Assembly: GCF_030691015.1 (NCBI RefSeq)
Contig: NZ_JAUYFF010000014.1
Span: 62,001 to 126,000 of the forward strand
DNA from: Sulfuricurvum sp.
GTDB lineage: Bacteria; Campylobacterota; Campylobacteria; Campylobacterales; Sulfurimonadaceae
Length of the DNA: 64,000 bases
Direction of reading: 5' to 3'
In this document: in pieces, positions 29,030 through 38,499 of the stretch
How the letters are laid out: every line of letters begins with the position of its first letter
How positions within the stretch are numbered: position 1 is the first letter of the stretch
Program-made: the position numbers and the translations under genes
Notes under the pieces: generated by a model
The model's database searches: none
What the model saw: only the letters and a program-made list of their open reading frames with translations
What the model was told of the DNA's origin: nothing

Positions 29030-30226
29030 TTAGTGCAGATCAGCATTAAGTTTGACTTCACGGGTTGAACGGCGGATGAGCAATTGACCCGTTGTTGAGT
29101 CTTGACGATAGTGAATTCCGTTCAGCGCTACAAGGTCTTTTCCTTTGAAACTTGTTCCGTTGAGTGTTTTTGACGGGTTGGCTTCTTGGATTTTGGAAAG
29201 TTCCTCAGCACTGACCGCAAACTTGGTTCCCGCCAATACGGCGATCCCTGCATCGACGATACATCCATCACCCAAAGCGATACCGGTAACTGAGTTTGCA
29301 CCTAAAAGGGTGTTTTTTCCGATCGTAACAGGGATTCCGTCTGTTCCGCTGAGAACACCGAGGATCGAAGCCCCTCCGCCGACGTCTGAACCATCACCTA
29401 CAACCGCAGAGCTAGAGATGCGTCCCTCAACCATGCTAACACCCGTAGTTCCCGCATTGAAGTTGACATAACTTGCGCCCGGCATGATGGTTGTCCCTGC
29501 ATGGAGCTGTGCACCGAAGCGGACTTTTGAATCGTCCAATACGCGGGTATTGTTAGCAGGAATGATGTGTTGGAGGTAGCGAGGGAATTTATCGACGAAA
29601 TCGACTTTCGGATATTCGTTGGCAAATTTGAGTTCGATCTCGTTTTCACGGAGCCATTCGAGCTCGATCGGCTGGCCGTCTGACCATGCGACGTTGTGCA
29701 ATGCACCGAACGCACCGTTAAGATTGAGGGAGCGAAGAGCCGCTTTGGAGGTAGAGAGGGCGTAGAGTTTGAGGTAGGTTCCCTCGACGCTCGTGCAGGC
29801 AACATCGTTGAAAAGGATGACAAGTCGGAACTCGCCATCACGCATACCGCGCTCTTTAATTTGGTTATAGAGGGCGGAGATCACTTGGATATTTTTATGT
29901 GCATCACCGAATGCTTCATCAGAATAAGGGGTAAATGCGTTTAAACACCCTTCTAAAAATTTGAGGGTTACAGGGATAATTACTTCATCGGCGTTAAAAT
30001 CGATTACAAATCCTTGCTCTTGTGCACTTTTGATAAAGATTGCCGCGCTGCCGAAGTTTTCGTTCCAGTTAATATGCGGATAGGTCGCTTGCAGGATTTT
30101 AGAACCATCAAGCTGACCGAAATCAACACGGCAGATACCGAATCCAAGAGGATTTTTATATCCTGAGGTGTTTTGAATCTCTTGAACACATGCTTTAAAA
30201 GCGGCTTCGGTCTCTAAAATTTCCAT
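29030..30226 (-). CDS. dapD: Tetrahydrodipicolinate N-succinyltransferase, epsilon type
   Basis: A 398-residue protein, the long Campylobacterota form. The C-terminal half is a left-handed beta helix of hexapeptide repeats (VRFGAQLHAGTTIMPGASYV, GRISSSAVVGDGSDVGGGAS, ALGDGCIVDAGIAV). It transfers succinyl from succinyl-CoA to tetrahydrodipicolinate in lysine and diaminopimelate synthesis. It stands alone on the minus strand. Confidence 0.94.
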   Translation of the reverse strand: MEILETEAAFKACVQEIQNTSGYKNPLGFGICRVDFGQLDGSKILQATYPHINWNENFGSAAIFIKSAQEQGFVIDFNADEVIIPVTLKFLEGCLNAFTPYSDEAFGDAHKNIQVISALYNQIKERGMRDGEFRLVILFNDVACTSVEGTYLKLYALSTSKAALRSLNLNGAFGALHNVAWSDGQPIELEWLRENEIELKFANEYPKVDFVDKFPRYLQHIIPANNTRVLDDSKVRFGAQLHAGTTIMPGASYVNFNAGTTGVSMVEGRISSSAVVGDGSDVGGGASILGVLSGTDGIPVTIGKNTLLGANSVTGIALGDGCIVDAGIAVLAGTKFAVSAEELSKIQEANPSKTLNGTSFKGKDLVALNGIHYRQDSTTGQLLIRRSTREVKLNADLH

Positions 30227-30299
30227 ATTTTCTCTCTTGGTGTAAAATTAATAGAGAATTTTACCATAAGAGCCTATGTATGGGTTGAATGTTGCGTGT

Positions 30300-30305
30300 T
30301 ATACT
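30300..30305 (+). promoter_or_regulatory. Possible -10 element of the ankyrin-htpX operon
   Basis: TATACT in GTGTTATACTACG, 28 bases before the ankyrin gene start. Weakly supported. Confidence 0.4.
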
Positions 30306-30332
30306 ACGATCATATTTTTAAATGGATTTATT

Positions 30333-30818
30333 ATGGAACAGTGGATTACCTTATTAAAAGCAAATGACTATCTCGGAATAAAAAAATACCTCGCAAGCGG
30401 GGGGAATCCGAATGCGGTAGAAGAGAACGGTGAATCGGTTATTTGTTTCGCGATGCGTTACCATTGTGACGGGGAGATTTTAGATATTTTGATCGAGAAC
30501 GGTGCCGATTTGTATCAAATAGATAATGAGGGGGTGAGTGTTTTTGATGTAGCGGTCACCTATAATAATCTCTCTATCATTGAGCGACTGATTGAGAGCG
30601 GATTTGATGTCAATCATCCGACACGCCGTAGCGGATTTACTCCGTTGATGGGGGCTGTTTGTTATGGGCGAGTTGAAGTGATACAAAAACTGCTGGATAA
30701 AGGGGTGGATGTAACGGCCAGAGATCAACACGGGCTTAGTGCCATAGATTTTGCCCGTAAAATGCATAAAAAATCGATTTTAGCTCTGTTAGAAGGAGAA
30801 AAGAGTGGAACAGATTAA
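30333..30818 (+). CDS. Ankyrin-repeat protein
   Basis: A 161-residue protein with four to five ankyrin units ([74 protein letters not shown]). It lacks signal peptide and membrane segments, so it is a cytoplasmic binding scaffold. I take ATG 30333 rather than an upstream ATG, because the protein then starts right before the first repeat and a GGA site precedes it. It overlaps htpX by 14 bases. Confidence 0.87.
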   Translation: MEQWITLLKANDYLGIKKYLASGGNPNAVEENGESVICFAMRYHCDGEILDILIENGADLYQIDNEGVSVFDVAVTYNNLSIIERLIESGFDVNHPTRRSGFTPLMGAVCYGRVEVIQKLLDKGVDVTARDQHGLSAIDFARKMHKKSILALLEGEKSGTD

Positions 30819-31695
30819 AACCTTTTTATTACTTGGTTCTCTCTCCGTTTTATTGGTATTTATCGGAGGCTATTTTGGGGGGCAGGGGGGAATGCTCATC
30901 GCTCTACTCATAGCGGGGGGGATGAATTTTTACGCCTACTATTTTTCGGATACGATGATATTGAAACATTATAATGCACAGGAAGTTGACCCGCGTGAGG
31001 CACCGATGCTCTATCGTGTTGTAGAGCGATTGGTTGAGCGTGCCGATATACCGATGCCGAAAGTCTATATTATTCACGATCATATCCCCAATGCGTTTGC
31101 GACAGGGCGCAATCCCTCTCATGCGGCGGTAGCGATAACGACGGGATTGCTTGAATTGCTGAATGAGGATGAAGTGGAGGGGGTAATGGCACATGAACTC
31201 TCTCACGTAGCCCATCGCGATATTCTGATTGCTACGGTTGCCGCAACAATCGCAGGTGCGGTAGCGTTTATCGCCAATATGTTGCAGTTTGGGGCAATGT
31301 TCGGCAGTCGTAATAATCGTGGAAATCCGATTTTGATGATCGCGATGGCTATTTTATTACCGATTGCGGCGAGTGTCATTCAAATGACTATCAGCCGTTC
31401 ACGAGAGTTTATGGCGGATGCGGGGGCGGCACATCTTACGGGGCATCCGGAGTGGCTTCAAAATGCGCTAATTAAGCTCTCGAACTATAATACGCGAGGA
31501 GAAGTGCATGGGGCTACACCTGAGAATGCGCATATGTTTATTATTAGTCCGTTTGACGGCAAAAACTTTTCATTTTCCAATCTTTTTCGTACACATCCTA
31601 CGACAGAACAGAGATTGGAGCGTTTGGAAGCTTTAAAAGAAGAATTATCAACTGCGAATGAACAAAATAAACTTTACGACCGCCATTACGTTTAA
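30805..31695 (+). CDS. htpX: Membrane zinc metalloprotease HtpX
   Basis: A 296-residue M48 protease. Two N-terminal membrane segments (about 5-22 and 30-47), the zinc site HELSH at 130-134, two central segments (about 141-163 and 175-196) and the third ligand Glu in SREFMAD near 205. It degrades misfolded inner-membrane proteins. The GTG start has AGAAGGAG 6 bases upstream. Coupled to the ankyrin gene by a 14-base overlap. Confidence 0.94.
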   Translation: MEQIKTFLLLGSLSVLLVFIGGYFGGQGGMLIALLIAGGMNFYAYYFSDTMILKHYNAQEVDPREAPMLYRVVERLVERADIPMPKVYIIHDHIPNAFATGRNPSHAAVAITTGLLELLNEDEVEGVMAHELSHVAHRDILIATVAATIAGAVAFIANMLQFGAMFGSRNNRGNPILMIAMAILLPIAASVIQMTISRSREFMADAGAAHLTGHPEWLQNALIKLSNYNTRGEVHGATPENAHMFIISPFDGKNFSFSNLFRTHPTTEQRLERLEALKEELSTANEQNKLYDRHYV

Positions 31696-31704
31696 TGTGC
31701 GTTA

Positions 31705-31845
31705 TTATTCCGGCTCTATTTTAAGGGTAAAATGCGGTTTACGAGGCAACTTTTTCTTCGGTGTTTTCAAAAAAGTATGACGATAAACAATATAAACAAT
31801 CAAACTGATTCCCAATCCGATAATTAAGAAACTCATTTTGCCCAT
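31705..31845 (-). CDS. Short membrane protein with basic tail (46 aa)
   Basis: A 46-codon frame with GGAGAGGGG immediately before its first ATG (a second ATG lies three codons later). Residues 4-21 form one membrane segment (FLIIGLGISLIVYIVY); a Lys/Arg/Pro-rich tail follows. Strong ribosome site and compact layout support it. It is convergent with htpX. Confidence 0.55.
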   Translation of the reverse strand: MGKMSFLIIGLGISLIVYIVYRHTFLKTPKKKLPRKPHFTLKIEPE

Positions 31846-31903
31846 CCCCTCTCCTTATTCCTTTATGCGAGTAAAATCGGCAGTTTTAAAAAAATGTTTA
31901 TTT

Positions 31904-32653
31904 TTAATTATTTTTGATCATCTCGTAGGAAATTGATTTTGCTTTTAATGCCTCTATAAAGAGGTGAAAACTGTACTCACAAAGTTCCTCTTCCTCAGAG
32001 GCAACCGATATTTCAACCATAGGATTTCCTCCGTTTATCATCGGCAAGGAAGAGAAATCAACACGCGTATCCATTTTTTCCATGACATCAATCAGTGTAT
32101 TTTCTGACGTTTGGGCGATTAGGGTGCGGCGATAGGTTTTAGTGGCTTGGGGGTAAAATTTTGTTAATGCCTCTTCCACCATCGGATGGGACATTTCGGG
32201 AAATCCCGGCATAAAAAAGTAGCGATCCTCTAGATAAAATCCTGACATATTATTGACAACATTAGGGAGGAGGAGAGAATTTTTTGGAAGATCAGCCATG
32301 TGGATACGGTGGGGATAGGCCGCGTCACCGAATCGTTCCATAATATCACGTGTAAATTGCTCATGGGGGACTAAAATCCCATCGCTAAAAACGTCGGCGG
32401 CGATTTGGCGTGTCAGATCATCAGGGGTGGAGCCGATTCCACCGAAGCTGAACATGACTGCATCGGAATCGTTTTTGATCATTGTAAAGGTATTATGGAT
32501 CAAAAGAGGATCATCTTTGATTGTAAAAGAGGAGAAGAGGGTGTGTCCAAGACGCAGCAGTGCATCGCGAATATAGAGAAAGTGTTTGTCTTCACGACGG
32601 CCGTTTAGTATCTCAGAACCGATGATGACGGCATAAAAGTGGGGAGTTTTCAT
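31904..32653 (-). CDS. CinA/MoaB-like molybdopterin-binding-domain protein
   Basis: A 249-residue protein with the MoCF-binding fold of CinA N-terminal domains: AVIIGSEILNGRREDKH at the start, FSFGGIGSTPDDLTRQIAAD, and the FFMPGFPEM motif. It lacks the C-terminal nicotinamide-nucleotide amidase domain of CinA. Proteins of this type in Campylobacterota are annotated as competence/damage-inducible or molybdopterin-binding; the reaction is not settled (pyrophosphatase on ADP-ribose or FAD is possible). Confidence 0.83.
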   Translation of the reverse strand: MKTPHFYAVIIGSEILNGRREDKHFLYIRDALLRLGHTLFSSFTIKDDPLLIHNTFTMIKNDSDAVMFSFGGIGSTPDDLTRQIAADVFSDGILVPHEQFTRDIMERFGDAAYPHRIHMADLPKNSLLLPNVVNNMSGFYLEDRYFFMPGFPEMSHPMVEEALTKFYPQATKTYRRTLIAQTSENTLIDVMEKMDTRVDFSSLPMINGGNPMVEISVASEEEELCEYSFHLFIEALKAKSISYEMIKNN

Positions 32654-32659
32654 AAGAGG

Positions 32660-32665
32660 ATTATA
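32660..32665 (-). promoter_or_regulatory. Probable -10 element of the CinA-like gene
   Basis: On the minus strand TATAAT in GTGTTATAATCC, only 6 bases before the start codon, so any transcript would be leaderless or start inside the gene. A short hairpin, TCCCC-N5-GGGGA (32675-32689), lies just upstream, behind adk. Confidence 0.3.
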
Positions 32666-32698
32666 ACACGAGATTCCCCGCTAAGGGGAGAAGGAAAA

Positions 32699-33361
<663 letters not shown>

Positions 33362-33934
33362 TTAGATTTTGGATTCGATATAGAGCTCTAACTCATCCAC
33401 AATAGCGTCGATGGAGCGTTCGCCGTCGATTTTTTTGAGAAGGTTTTTACCCTCATAAAAGCTTTGGATCACCGCTAACGGCTCTGTATAGACACTCATA
33501 CGGTTGTTAAACACTTCGACTTTGTCATCGGCTCCGCGAGAGCGTCCGAGAACACGATCACGTGCTACCTCTTCACTCACAACGACCTCGATGACACTCA
33601 CAAGTTCTACCTCGGTATCGGTAGCGAGAAATTTCTCGAGTTCATTCATTTGCTCAAATGAGCGAGGATAGCCGTCGAACAAAATAACATCAGCAGGGGC
33701 TGATTTGATTGCGCTAGTAATCGTGTCGATTGCGATCTCAATCGGAACAATAAGCCCTTTACTGATAAAGCTATCAATCAAATGACCCCGTTCACTGCCG
33801 CTGGAGACTTCTGCGCGGAGGAGATCACCGGTCGAGTAGTGGACGATTGCATCGTCGTTGCGTTCGGCTATAATCTCCGCATCAGTCGTTTTTCCTGAAC
33901 CGGGAGCACCAATAATAAGGAAAAGTTTCTTCAT
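33362..33934 (-). CDS. Adenylate kinase-like nucleotide kinase, short form
   Basis: A 190-residue kinase: P-loop [44 protein letters not shown] and [19 protein letters not shown]. It lacks the long LID insertion, as do the Adk proteins of Campylobacter and Helicobacter. Substrate preference could be AMP, but another nucleoside monophosphate is possible since a full Adk is its neighbour. It lies between aspS (3 bases) and the long Adk. Confidence 0.9.
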   Translation of the reverse strand: MKKLFLIIGAPGSGKTTDAEIIAERNDDAIVHYSTGDLLRAEVSSGSERGHLIDSFISKGLIVPIEIAIDTITSAIKSAPADVILFDGYPRSFEQMNELEKFLATDTEVELVSVIEVVVSEEVARDRVLGRSRGADDKVEVFNNRMSVYTEPLAVIQSFYEGKNLLKKIDGERSIDAIVDELELYIESKI

Positions 33935-33937
33935 TGC

Positions 33938-35692
33938 TTACTTGGCACTTTCGCGTAGGCGGATGTGAAGCTCGCGGAGTTGTGTCAACTCAACCGGACT
34001 TGGCGCCTGCGTCATAATACAAGAGGCTTTTTGGGTTTTCGGGAACGCGATAACGTCACGAATGGAATCTTTTTTAGATAACAACATCATGAAACGGTCA
34101 AACCCGATAGCGAATCCGCCGTGCGGCGGTGCTCCGAATTTGAGCGCATCGAGTAGAAAGCCGAATTTCTCCTGAGCCTCCTCTTCACCGATACCGAGAA
34201 GGGTGAAGATTTGCTCTTGGAGTGCTTGTTTGTGGATACGGATCGATCCGCCGCCGAGCTCAGTTCCGTTGAGAACGATATCGTAGGCAATCGATTCGAT
34301 GTCTTCGAGATGCTCATGGTTCAAATCACGCGGCATCGTAAACGGATGGTGAAGTGCTTTGACACGTCCCTCTTCGATTTCGAACATCGGGAAGTCAACA
34401 ACCCAGACAAATTCGAAGCGATCTTTGTCGATCAGGTTCATTTTTTCATGTTCGGCGATGAAGATACGGAAACGTCCCATATAATCCCACACGGTTTTTT
34501 TATCTCCCGCACCGAAGAAGACGACGTCGCCCACTTCCATTCCGGTACGTTCTATCAGGAGCTGTAAATCTTCAGGGGCGAAGAATTTTTCCAATGGTCC
34601 TTTGAGGCCGTCCTCTTTCATTTGGAAGTAACCGAGGCCTTTTGCCCCGAATTTGCGAACATAATCTTCGAAGCTTTTCATTTCACGTTTAGAGAATGCC
34701 AAATCGGCACCCGGAACGCGAAGCGCTTTGATACGGTTCATTTTAGGGTTAGCGGCGATCCCTGTGAAAATTTCGTTGTCACAGCGTGCGAAGATGTCGA
34801 TCACATCAACCATCTTAAGATCATAACGGAGGTCGGGCTTGTCAGAGCCGTACCATTCCATTGCATCGGAGTATTTGATACGGTTGAACGGAGTGTGGAC
34901 TTCGTGACCTGCGGCAGCAAACATTCCCGTAATCAACTCTTCGGCGACACGGATAACATCTTCTTGGTTACAGAAGCTCATTTCGACGTCGATTTGGGTG
35001 AATTCGGGTTGACGATCAGCACGCAAGTCTTCATCACGGAAACATTTCGCGATTTGGAAATAACGATCAAATCCTCCCACCATCAAGAGCTGTTTGAAAA
35101 GCTGAGGCGATTGAGGGAGGGCGTAGAATTCACCTTCGTGTACACGGCTCGGTACGAGATAGTCACGTGCACCCTCAGGGGTCGATTTGGTCAAAATCGG
35201 GGTTTCAACTTCCAAAAATCCAAGTTTGTCGAGTACGTTACGTGCTGCAATCGCCGCTTTTGAGCGGAGCATAAAGGTGTTGTACATCAATGGATTACGT
35301 AAATCGAGGTAGCGGTATTTCAGACGGATCTCTTCTCCGACATTGTTGTCGCCGATACCGAAAGGGACAGGCTCGGAGCGGTTTTCGATGATCAACTCTT
35401 CGACGACTACTTCGATAGCACCTGTTTTGAGACGCGGATTAACGAGACCTTCGCCACGGCTACGAACACGTCCGTGTGCGATCAAGACGAATTCGTCACG
35501 CACTTCGCTGGCAAGTTTATGCGCATGGGCATTGTCGGCAGGGTCACAAACGAGTTGAATCAGGCCGCTTTTATCGCGCAAGTCGATGAAAACAATTCCT
35601 CCGTGGTCGCGGTAGCTGTTCGACCAACCGCATAGGACGACGTTATCGCCTACGTTTGCTTCACTTAAATCGGTACAAAAATGACTTCTCAA
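33938..35692 (-). CDS. aspS: Aspartyl-tRNA synthetase (probably non-discriminating Asp/Asn)
   Basis: A 584-residue class II synthetase of bacterial type: N-terminal OB fold ([20 protein letters not shown]), motif 1 and 2 with [20 protein letters not shown] and [20 protein letters not shown], a GAD insertion domain, and motif 3 ([14 protein letters not shown]). In Helicobacter the enzyme charges both tRNA-Asp and tRNA-Asn, with GatCAB repair; I infer the same here. A TATAAT lies 30 bases upstream. Confidence 0.96.
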   Translation of the reverse strand: MRSHFCTDLSEANVGDNVVLCGWSNSYRDHGGIVFIDLRDKSGLIQLVCDPADNAHAHKLASEVRDEFVLIAHGRVRSRGEGLVNPRLKTGAIEVVVEELIIENRSEPVPFGIGDNNVGEEIRLKYRYLDLRNPLMYNTFMLRSKAAIAARNVLDKLGFLEVETPILTKSTPEGARDYLVPSRVHEGEFYALPQSPQLFKQLLMVGGFDRYFQIAKCFRDEDLRADRQPEFTQIDVEMSFCNQEDVIRVAEELITGMFAAAGHEVHTPFNRIKYSDAMEWYGSDKPDLRYDLKMVDVIDIFARCDNEIFTGIAANPKMNRIKALRVPGADLAFSKREMKSFEDYVRKFGAKGLGYFQMKEDGLKGPLEKFFAPEDLQLLIERTGMEVGDVVFFGAGDKKTVWDYMGRFRIFIAEHEKMNLIDKDRFEFVWVVDFPMFEIEEGRVKALHHPFTMPRDLNHEHLEDIESIAYDIVLNGTELGGGSIRIHKQALQEQIFTLLGIGEEEAQEKFGFLLDALKFGAPPHGGFAIGFDRFMMLLSKKDSIRDVIAFPKTQKASCIMTQAPSPVELTQLRELHIRLRESAK

Positions 35693-35721
35693 TGCAAAGT
35701 CCTTAGGTTATATTTTTCGCA

Positions 35722-35727
35722 ATTATA
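35722..35727 (-). promoter_or_regulatory. Probable -10 element of aspS
   Basis: On the minus strand TATAAT in CGCTATAATTGCG, 30 bases before the aspS start. Confidence 0.6.
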
Positions 35728-35761
35728 GCGGGTAGAAACTTTTGGTTTGATAATAGTGTTG

Positions 35762-35785
35762 AGTACACGCCTAAAAGGGTGTACT
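35762..35785. terminator. Hairpin after the PII-like gene, possible terminator
   Basis: AGTACAC-N10-GTGTACT inverted repeat 14 bases downstream of the PII-like stop. No U-run follows on the minus strand. Confidence 0.4.
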
Positions 35786-35798
35786 GAAATTAGGCAGA

Positions 35799-36194
35799 TT
35801 AGCTGGAAGGTGTATCGACGGCAGTGAAAAAAGTGTTGCTTTTAACCGTTGCGCGCGGGATTGGTTGAGTAAGAGCCGTTTCATCTTTTTCTCCCGTACG
35901 GATACGCTCGACTTCAAGTACCGGAGTGACCCACATTTTACCGGCACCGTGACCTAAATCCTGGGTATGGGCGCGGATCGCTTCCATTGTAACTTCTTTG
36001 GTTTTATCGTTGGATACGACGATGATGAGCATTACTTTCGGATACAAATCGGGAGCGTTGTTTTTTTCGGCAATACCGAGTGAACCTTTTCCGATGACAT
36101 CGGTTACGGTTACCCCCTCGATTTCATTATCGAACAGTTCTCGAAGAACATCATTTAAACAGTGACGGTTGAATACAGCGGTAATTTGAACCAT
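35799..36194 (-). CDS. PII-like signal protein with atypical T-loop
   Basis: A 131-residue protein of PII fold: LRELFDNEIEGVTVTDVIGKG, the B-loop region GAGKMWVTPVLEVERIRTGE, and DETAL near the end as in GlnB/GlnK. The T-loop part (SLGIAEKNNAPDLYPKV) lacks the RGxEY uridylylation tyrosine of standard PII. A 15-residue Thr/Ser-rich tail follows. It may sense 2-oxoglutarate or nucleotides for nitrogen control of the neighbouring nif genes, from which it is divergent. Start ATG with AGGGG upstream. Confidence 0.82.
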   Translation of the reverse strand: MVQITAVFNRHCLNDVLRELFDNEIEGVTVTDVIGKGSLGIAEKNNAPDLYPKVMLIIVVSNDKTKEVTMEAIRAHTQDLGHGAGKMWVTPVLEVERIRTGEKDETALTQPIPRATVKSNTFFTAVDTPSS

Positions 36195-36315
36195 TTTGAA
36201 CCCCTTTTATGGTTTTGATAGTGTCATTATAAATTGAATCGAGGTGAGCAATCACCACTAAGCTGATTATTAAATAAGCAACTCCTATCAAACCAACTGC
36301 ATATTTAGTTCTCAT
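36151..36315 (-). CDS. Possible short single-span membrane protein (54 aa)
   Basis: An open frame from ATG 36315 whose N terminus is a clear hydrophobic helix (YAVGLIGVAYLIISLVVIAH). It runs 44 bases into the PII-like gene in another frame. There is no good ribosome site. It could be chance, or a leader peptide for the PII-like gene. Confidence 0.25.
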   Translation of the reverse strand: MRTKYAVGLIGVAYLIISLVVIAHLDSIYNDTIKTIKGVQNGSNYRCIQPSLFK

Positions 36316-36348
36316 ACACCAATGTAACAAAAATGTAGTTCTTTGACT

Positions 36349-36362
36349 AGAACACCATTTGC
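36349..36362 (+). promoter_or_regulatory. Probable sigma54 promoter of the nifU operon
   Basis: AGAACACCATTTGC: the -24 AG (for GG) and -12 GC are exactly 10 bases apart, and the AAC after -24 and TTGC match the flagellar RpoN promoter of this window. It lies 36 bases before nifU. I found no clear NifA upstream site of the TGT-N10-ACA form. Confidence 0.6.
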
Positions 36363-36398
36363 AATTGTGGAGTTAATATCATCCATCAAGGAGCAATC

Positions 36399-37376
36399 AT
36401 GGCACGAGACACACTGATCGGCGGAGCATTATGGGAAGAGTACTCAAGTGAAGTACAACGACGTATGAACGATCCGATCAATATGGGTGAGATTACTCAA
36501 GAAGAGGCCGATGCAGCAGAGAAACAATTGATTATTGCCGATTTCGGTGCGGAGAGCTGTGGGGATGCGGTACGACTCTATTGGATGATCGATCCGAAAA
36601 ACGACGTTATCATTAAAAGCCGATTCAAGAGTTTCGGATGCGGTACGGCAATCGCCAGTTCGGATATGATGGCGGAACTTTGCATGGATAAAACGGTGGA
36701 TGAAGCACTCAAAATCACCAACATCGATGTGGAAAAAGCGCTTCGTGATGAGGAAGATATTCCTGCGGTTCCGGGGCAGAAAATGCACTGTTCGGTTATG
36801 GCGTACGACGTAATTAAAAAAGCGGCATCGATCTATAAAGGGGTCGATATGTCCGAGTTCGAGACGGAATTTATCGTGTGTGAATGTGCCCGTGTCAGCC
36901 TCGATACCCTCAAAGAGGTGATCCGTCTTAACAAACTCGACTCTATCGAAAGTATCACTGATTACACGAAAGCTGGCGGTTTTTGTAAATCGTGTATTAA
37001 ACCGGGTGGTCATGAAAAAAAAGATGTCTATCTCATTGATATGCTCGCAGAAGTGACCGCGGAGCTTCAAAAAGAGGCGATCAGCAAAAAAATCAAAGAG
37101 GCCAAAGGGGACGGAAACTTTAATGCGATGAGTTTGGTTCAAAAACTCCGCAGTATCGAATCGATTCTCGAAGAGTATATCCGTCCGACCCTCAAAGCCG
37201 ACCATGGAGATGTCGAAGTGATCGATCTTAAAGAGGTAGAGGGAGAACACGAACTTTACATCCAGTACAAAGGTGAGTGTATGAGCTGTTCCATGAACAC
37301 GACAACGACGCTTGCGGGAATGCAGGATATGCTCAACTTCAAACTTAAATCAAATTTGCGAGTGATGGTGGTCTAA
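36399..37376 (+). CDS. nifU: NifU iron-sulfur scaffold protein
   Basis: A 325-residue three-domain NifU. The IscU-like domain (1-150) keeps its three Cys (GAESCGD, FGCGTA, MHCSVMA) and the GCGTAIASSD motif; the central BFD-like [2Fe-2S] domain has VCECARVSLDTL and FCKSCI; the C-terminal Nfu domain has CMSCSMNTTTTLAGM. It assembles Fe-S clusters for nitrogenase or for general use: Campylobacterota also use this type as the housekeeping scaffold. nifS is not in the window. First gene of an operon with an aldo/keto reductase, an FAD protein and nifT. Confidence 0.94.
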   Translation: MARDTLIGGALWEEYSSEVQRRMNDPINMGEITQEEADAAEKQLIIADFGAESCGDAVRLYWMIDPKNDVIIKSRFKSFGCGTAIASSDMMAELCMDKTVDEALKITNIDVEKALRDEEDIPAVPGQKMHCSVMAYDVIKKAASIYKGVDMSEFETEFIVCECARVSLDTLKEVIRLNKLDSIESITDYTKAGGFCKSCIKPGGHEKKDVYLIDMLAEVTAELQKEAISKKIKEAKGDGNFNAMSLVQKLRSIESILEEYIRPTLKADHGDVEVIDLKEVEGEHELYIQYKGECMSCSMNTTTTLAGMQDMLNFKLKSNLRVMVV

Positions 37377-37377
37377 A

Positions 37378-38499
37378 ATGGGACACGCAACCAAAGAGGG
37401 GACCTTCGGATATCTCAAAAAATTCGGTAATTATTCGAAAGATTTTTACCGTTTTAACGGAGAACTCTTTTTTCCTTCGCTGGGTATCGGAACCTATAAA
37501 GCTGAACCCTACAAAGAAGATAATTATATTATCAACTATGCCGAGGCAATCAAAACGGCACTACGTCGAGGGATTAATCTGATCGACACGGCGATCAATT
37601 ACCGTTATCAGATGAGTGAACGCGAAATTGCGGAAGCGTTGAATGAGATGATCCAATCGGGTGAGATTAAACGCGAAGAGGTTATTATCGCTTCTAAAGG
37701 GGGATTTATACCTCTTGATTTCCCCTTTCCCGATAATCCGTACGGTTGGATACAAGAAAATATGATTGATCAAGGGTTGGCCTCGAAAGAGGAGATTGTG
37801 ATCGATCAGCACTGTATGACACCCGAATATCTACGCTGGAGCTGTGAGCAGTCACTCCGAAATCTTGAGATAGATACGATCGATATTTTCTATTTGCACA
37901 ATCCTGAGACACAGTTGGGATATATCGATCAAGCAACGTTTTACGAGCGTATTGAAGCAGCTTTTGCTCTCTTTGAGGAACTGCGCAGTGAAAAAAAGAT
38001 TGTGAGCTATGGAATCGCGGCGTGGAACGGGTTTTTATACGAAGCGGATCATCTGGAATACGTCTCTTTGGGAAAAGTCGCCGACATCGCCCAACGTGTC
38101 GGTGGGGAGAATCATGGCTTTAAATATATCCAAAGTCCGTTCAATCTCGCGAAACCGCATGCGTACGGATATGCAAATCAAGAGTGTGAAGACGGACTGT
38201 TTTATCCTCTAATGCATGCGTGTGCACGCTACGGACTAACCTATATCGGTTCATCTTCGCTATTGCAAACGAATCTTTTTAAGCGTCCGTTTGCTTCGAA
38301 TGTAGCGGAACTGATGAAAACGGGTGAGTTGAGTGATGTGGCTAGCGCATTGCAGTTCGCCCGAAGTGCGGGAGGGATTTCTGCCTTATTCGGTGCTGTC
38401 GATCCTTCTCATGTCGTGGATAATGCCTTTTTGGGGTATCTCCCTGAGGCTTCGGTTGAGTCGGTAAATACGTTGATGCGAGGTGCTTATGCTGTATGA
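37378..38499 (+). CDS. Aldo/keto reductase
   Basis: A 373-residue TIM-barrel oxidoreductase. Catalytic tetrad: Asp and Tyr in NLIDTAINYRYQMSE, Lys in VIIASKGGF, and His in IFYLHNPE. The NADPH-binding C-terminal part is as expected. It begins one base after nifU and overlaps the next gene by 11, so it belongs to the nifU operon. The carbonyl substrate is unknown. Confidence 0.87.
   Translation: MGHATKEGTFGYLKKFGNYSKDFYRFNGELFFPSLGIGTYKAEPYKEDNYIINYAEAIKTALRRGINLIDTAINYRYQMSEREIAEALNEMIQSGEIKREEVIIASKGGFIPLDFPFPDNPYGWIQENMIDQGLASKEEIVIDQHCMTPEYLRWSCEQSLRNLEIDTIDIFYLHNPETQLGYIDQATFYERIEAAFALFEELRSEKKIVSYGIAAWNGFLYEADHLEYVSLGKVADIAQRVGGENHGFKYIQSPFNLAKPHAYGYANQECEDGLFYPLMHACARYGLTYIGSSSLLQTNLFKRPFASNVAELMKTGELSDVASALQFARSAGGISALFGAVDPSHVVDNAFLGYLPEASVESVNTLMRGAYAV

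Noticed and set aside
34622-35263. Plus-strand open frame opposite aspS
   Set aside because: Shadow of aspS without ribosome site or domain.
36200-36348. NifA upstream activating sequence (TGT-N10-ACA) before nifU
   Set aside because: No exact match found on inspection by eye; activator-site form may differ in this phylum.
36444-37250. Minus-strand open frame opposite nifU
   Set aside because: Shadow of nifU; no recognisable domain.
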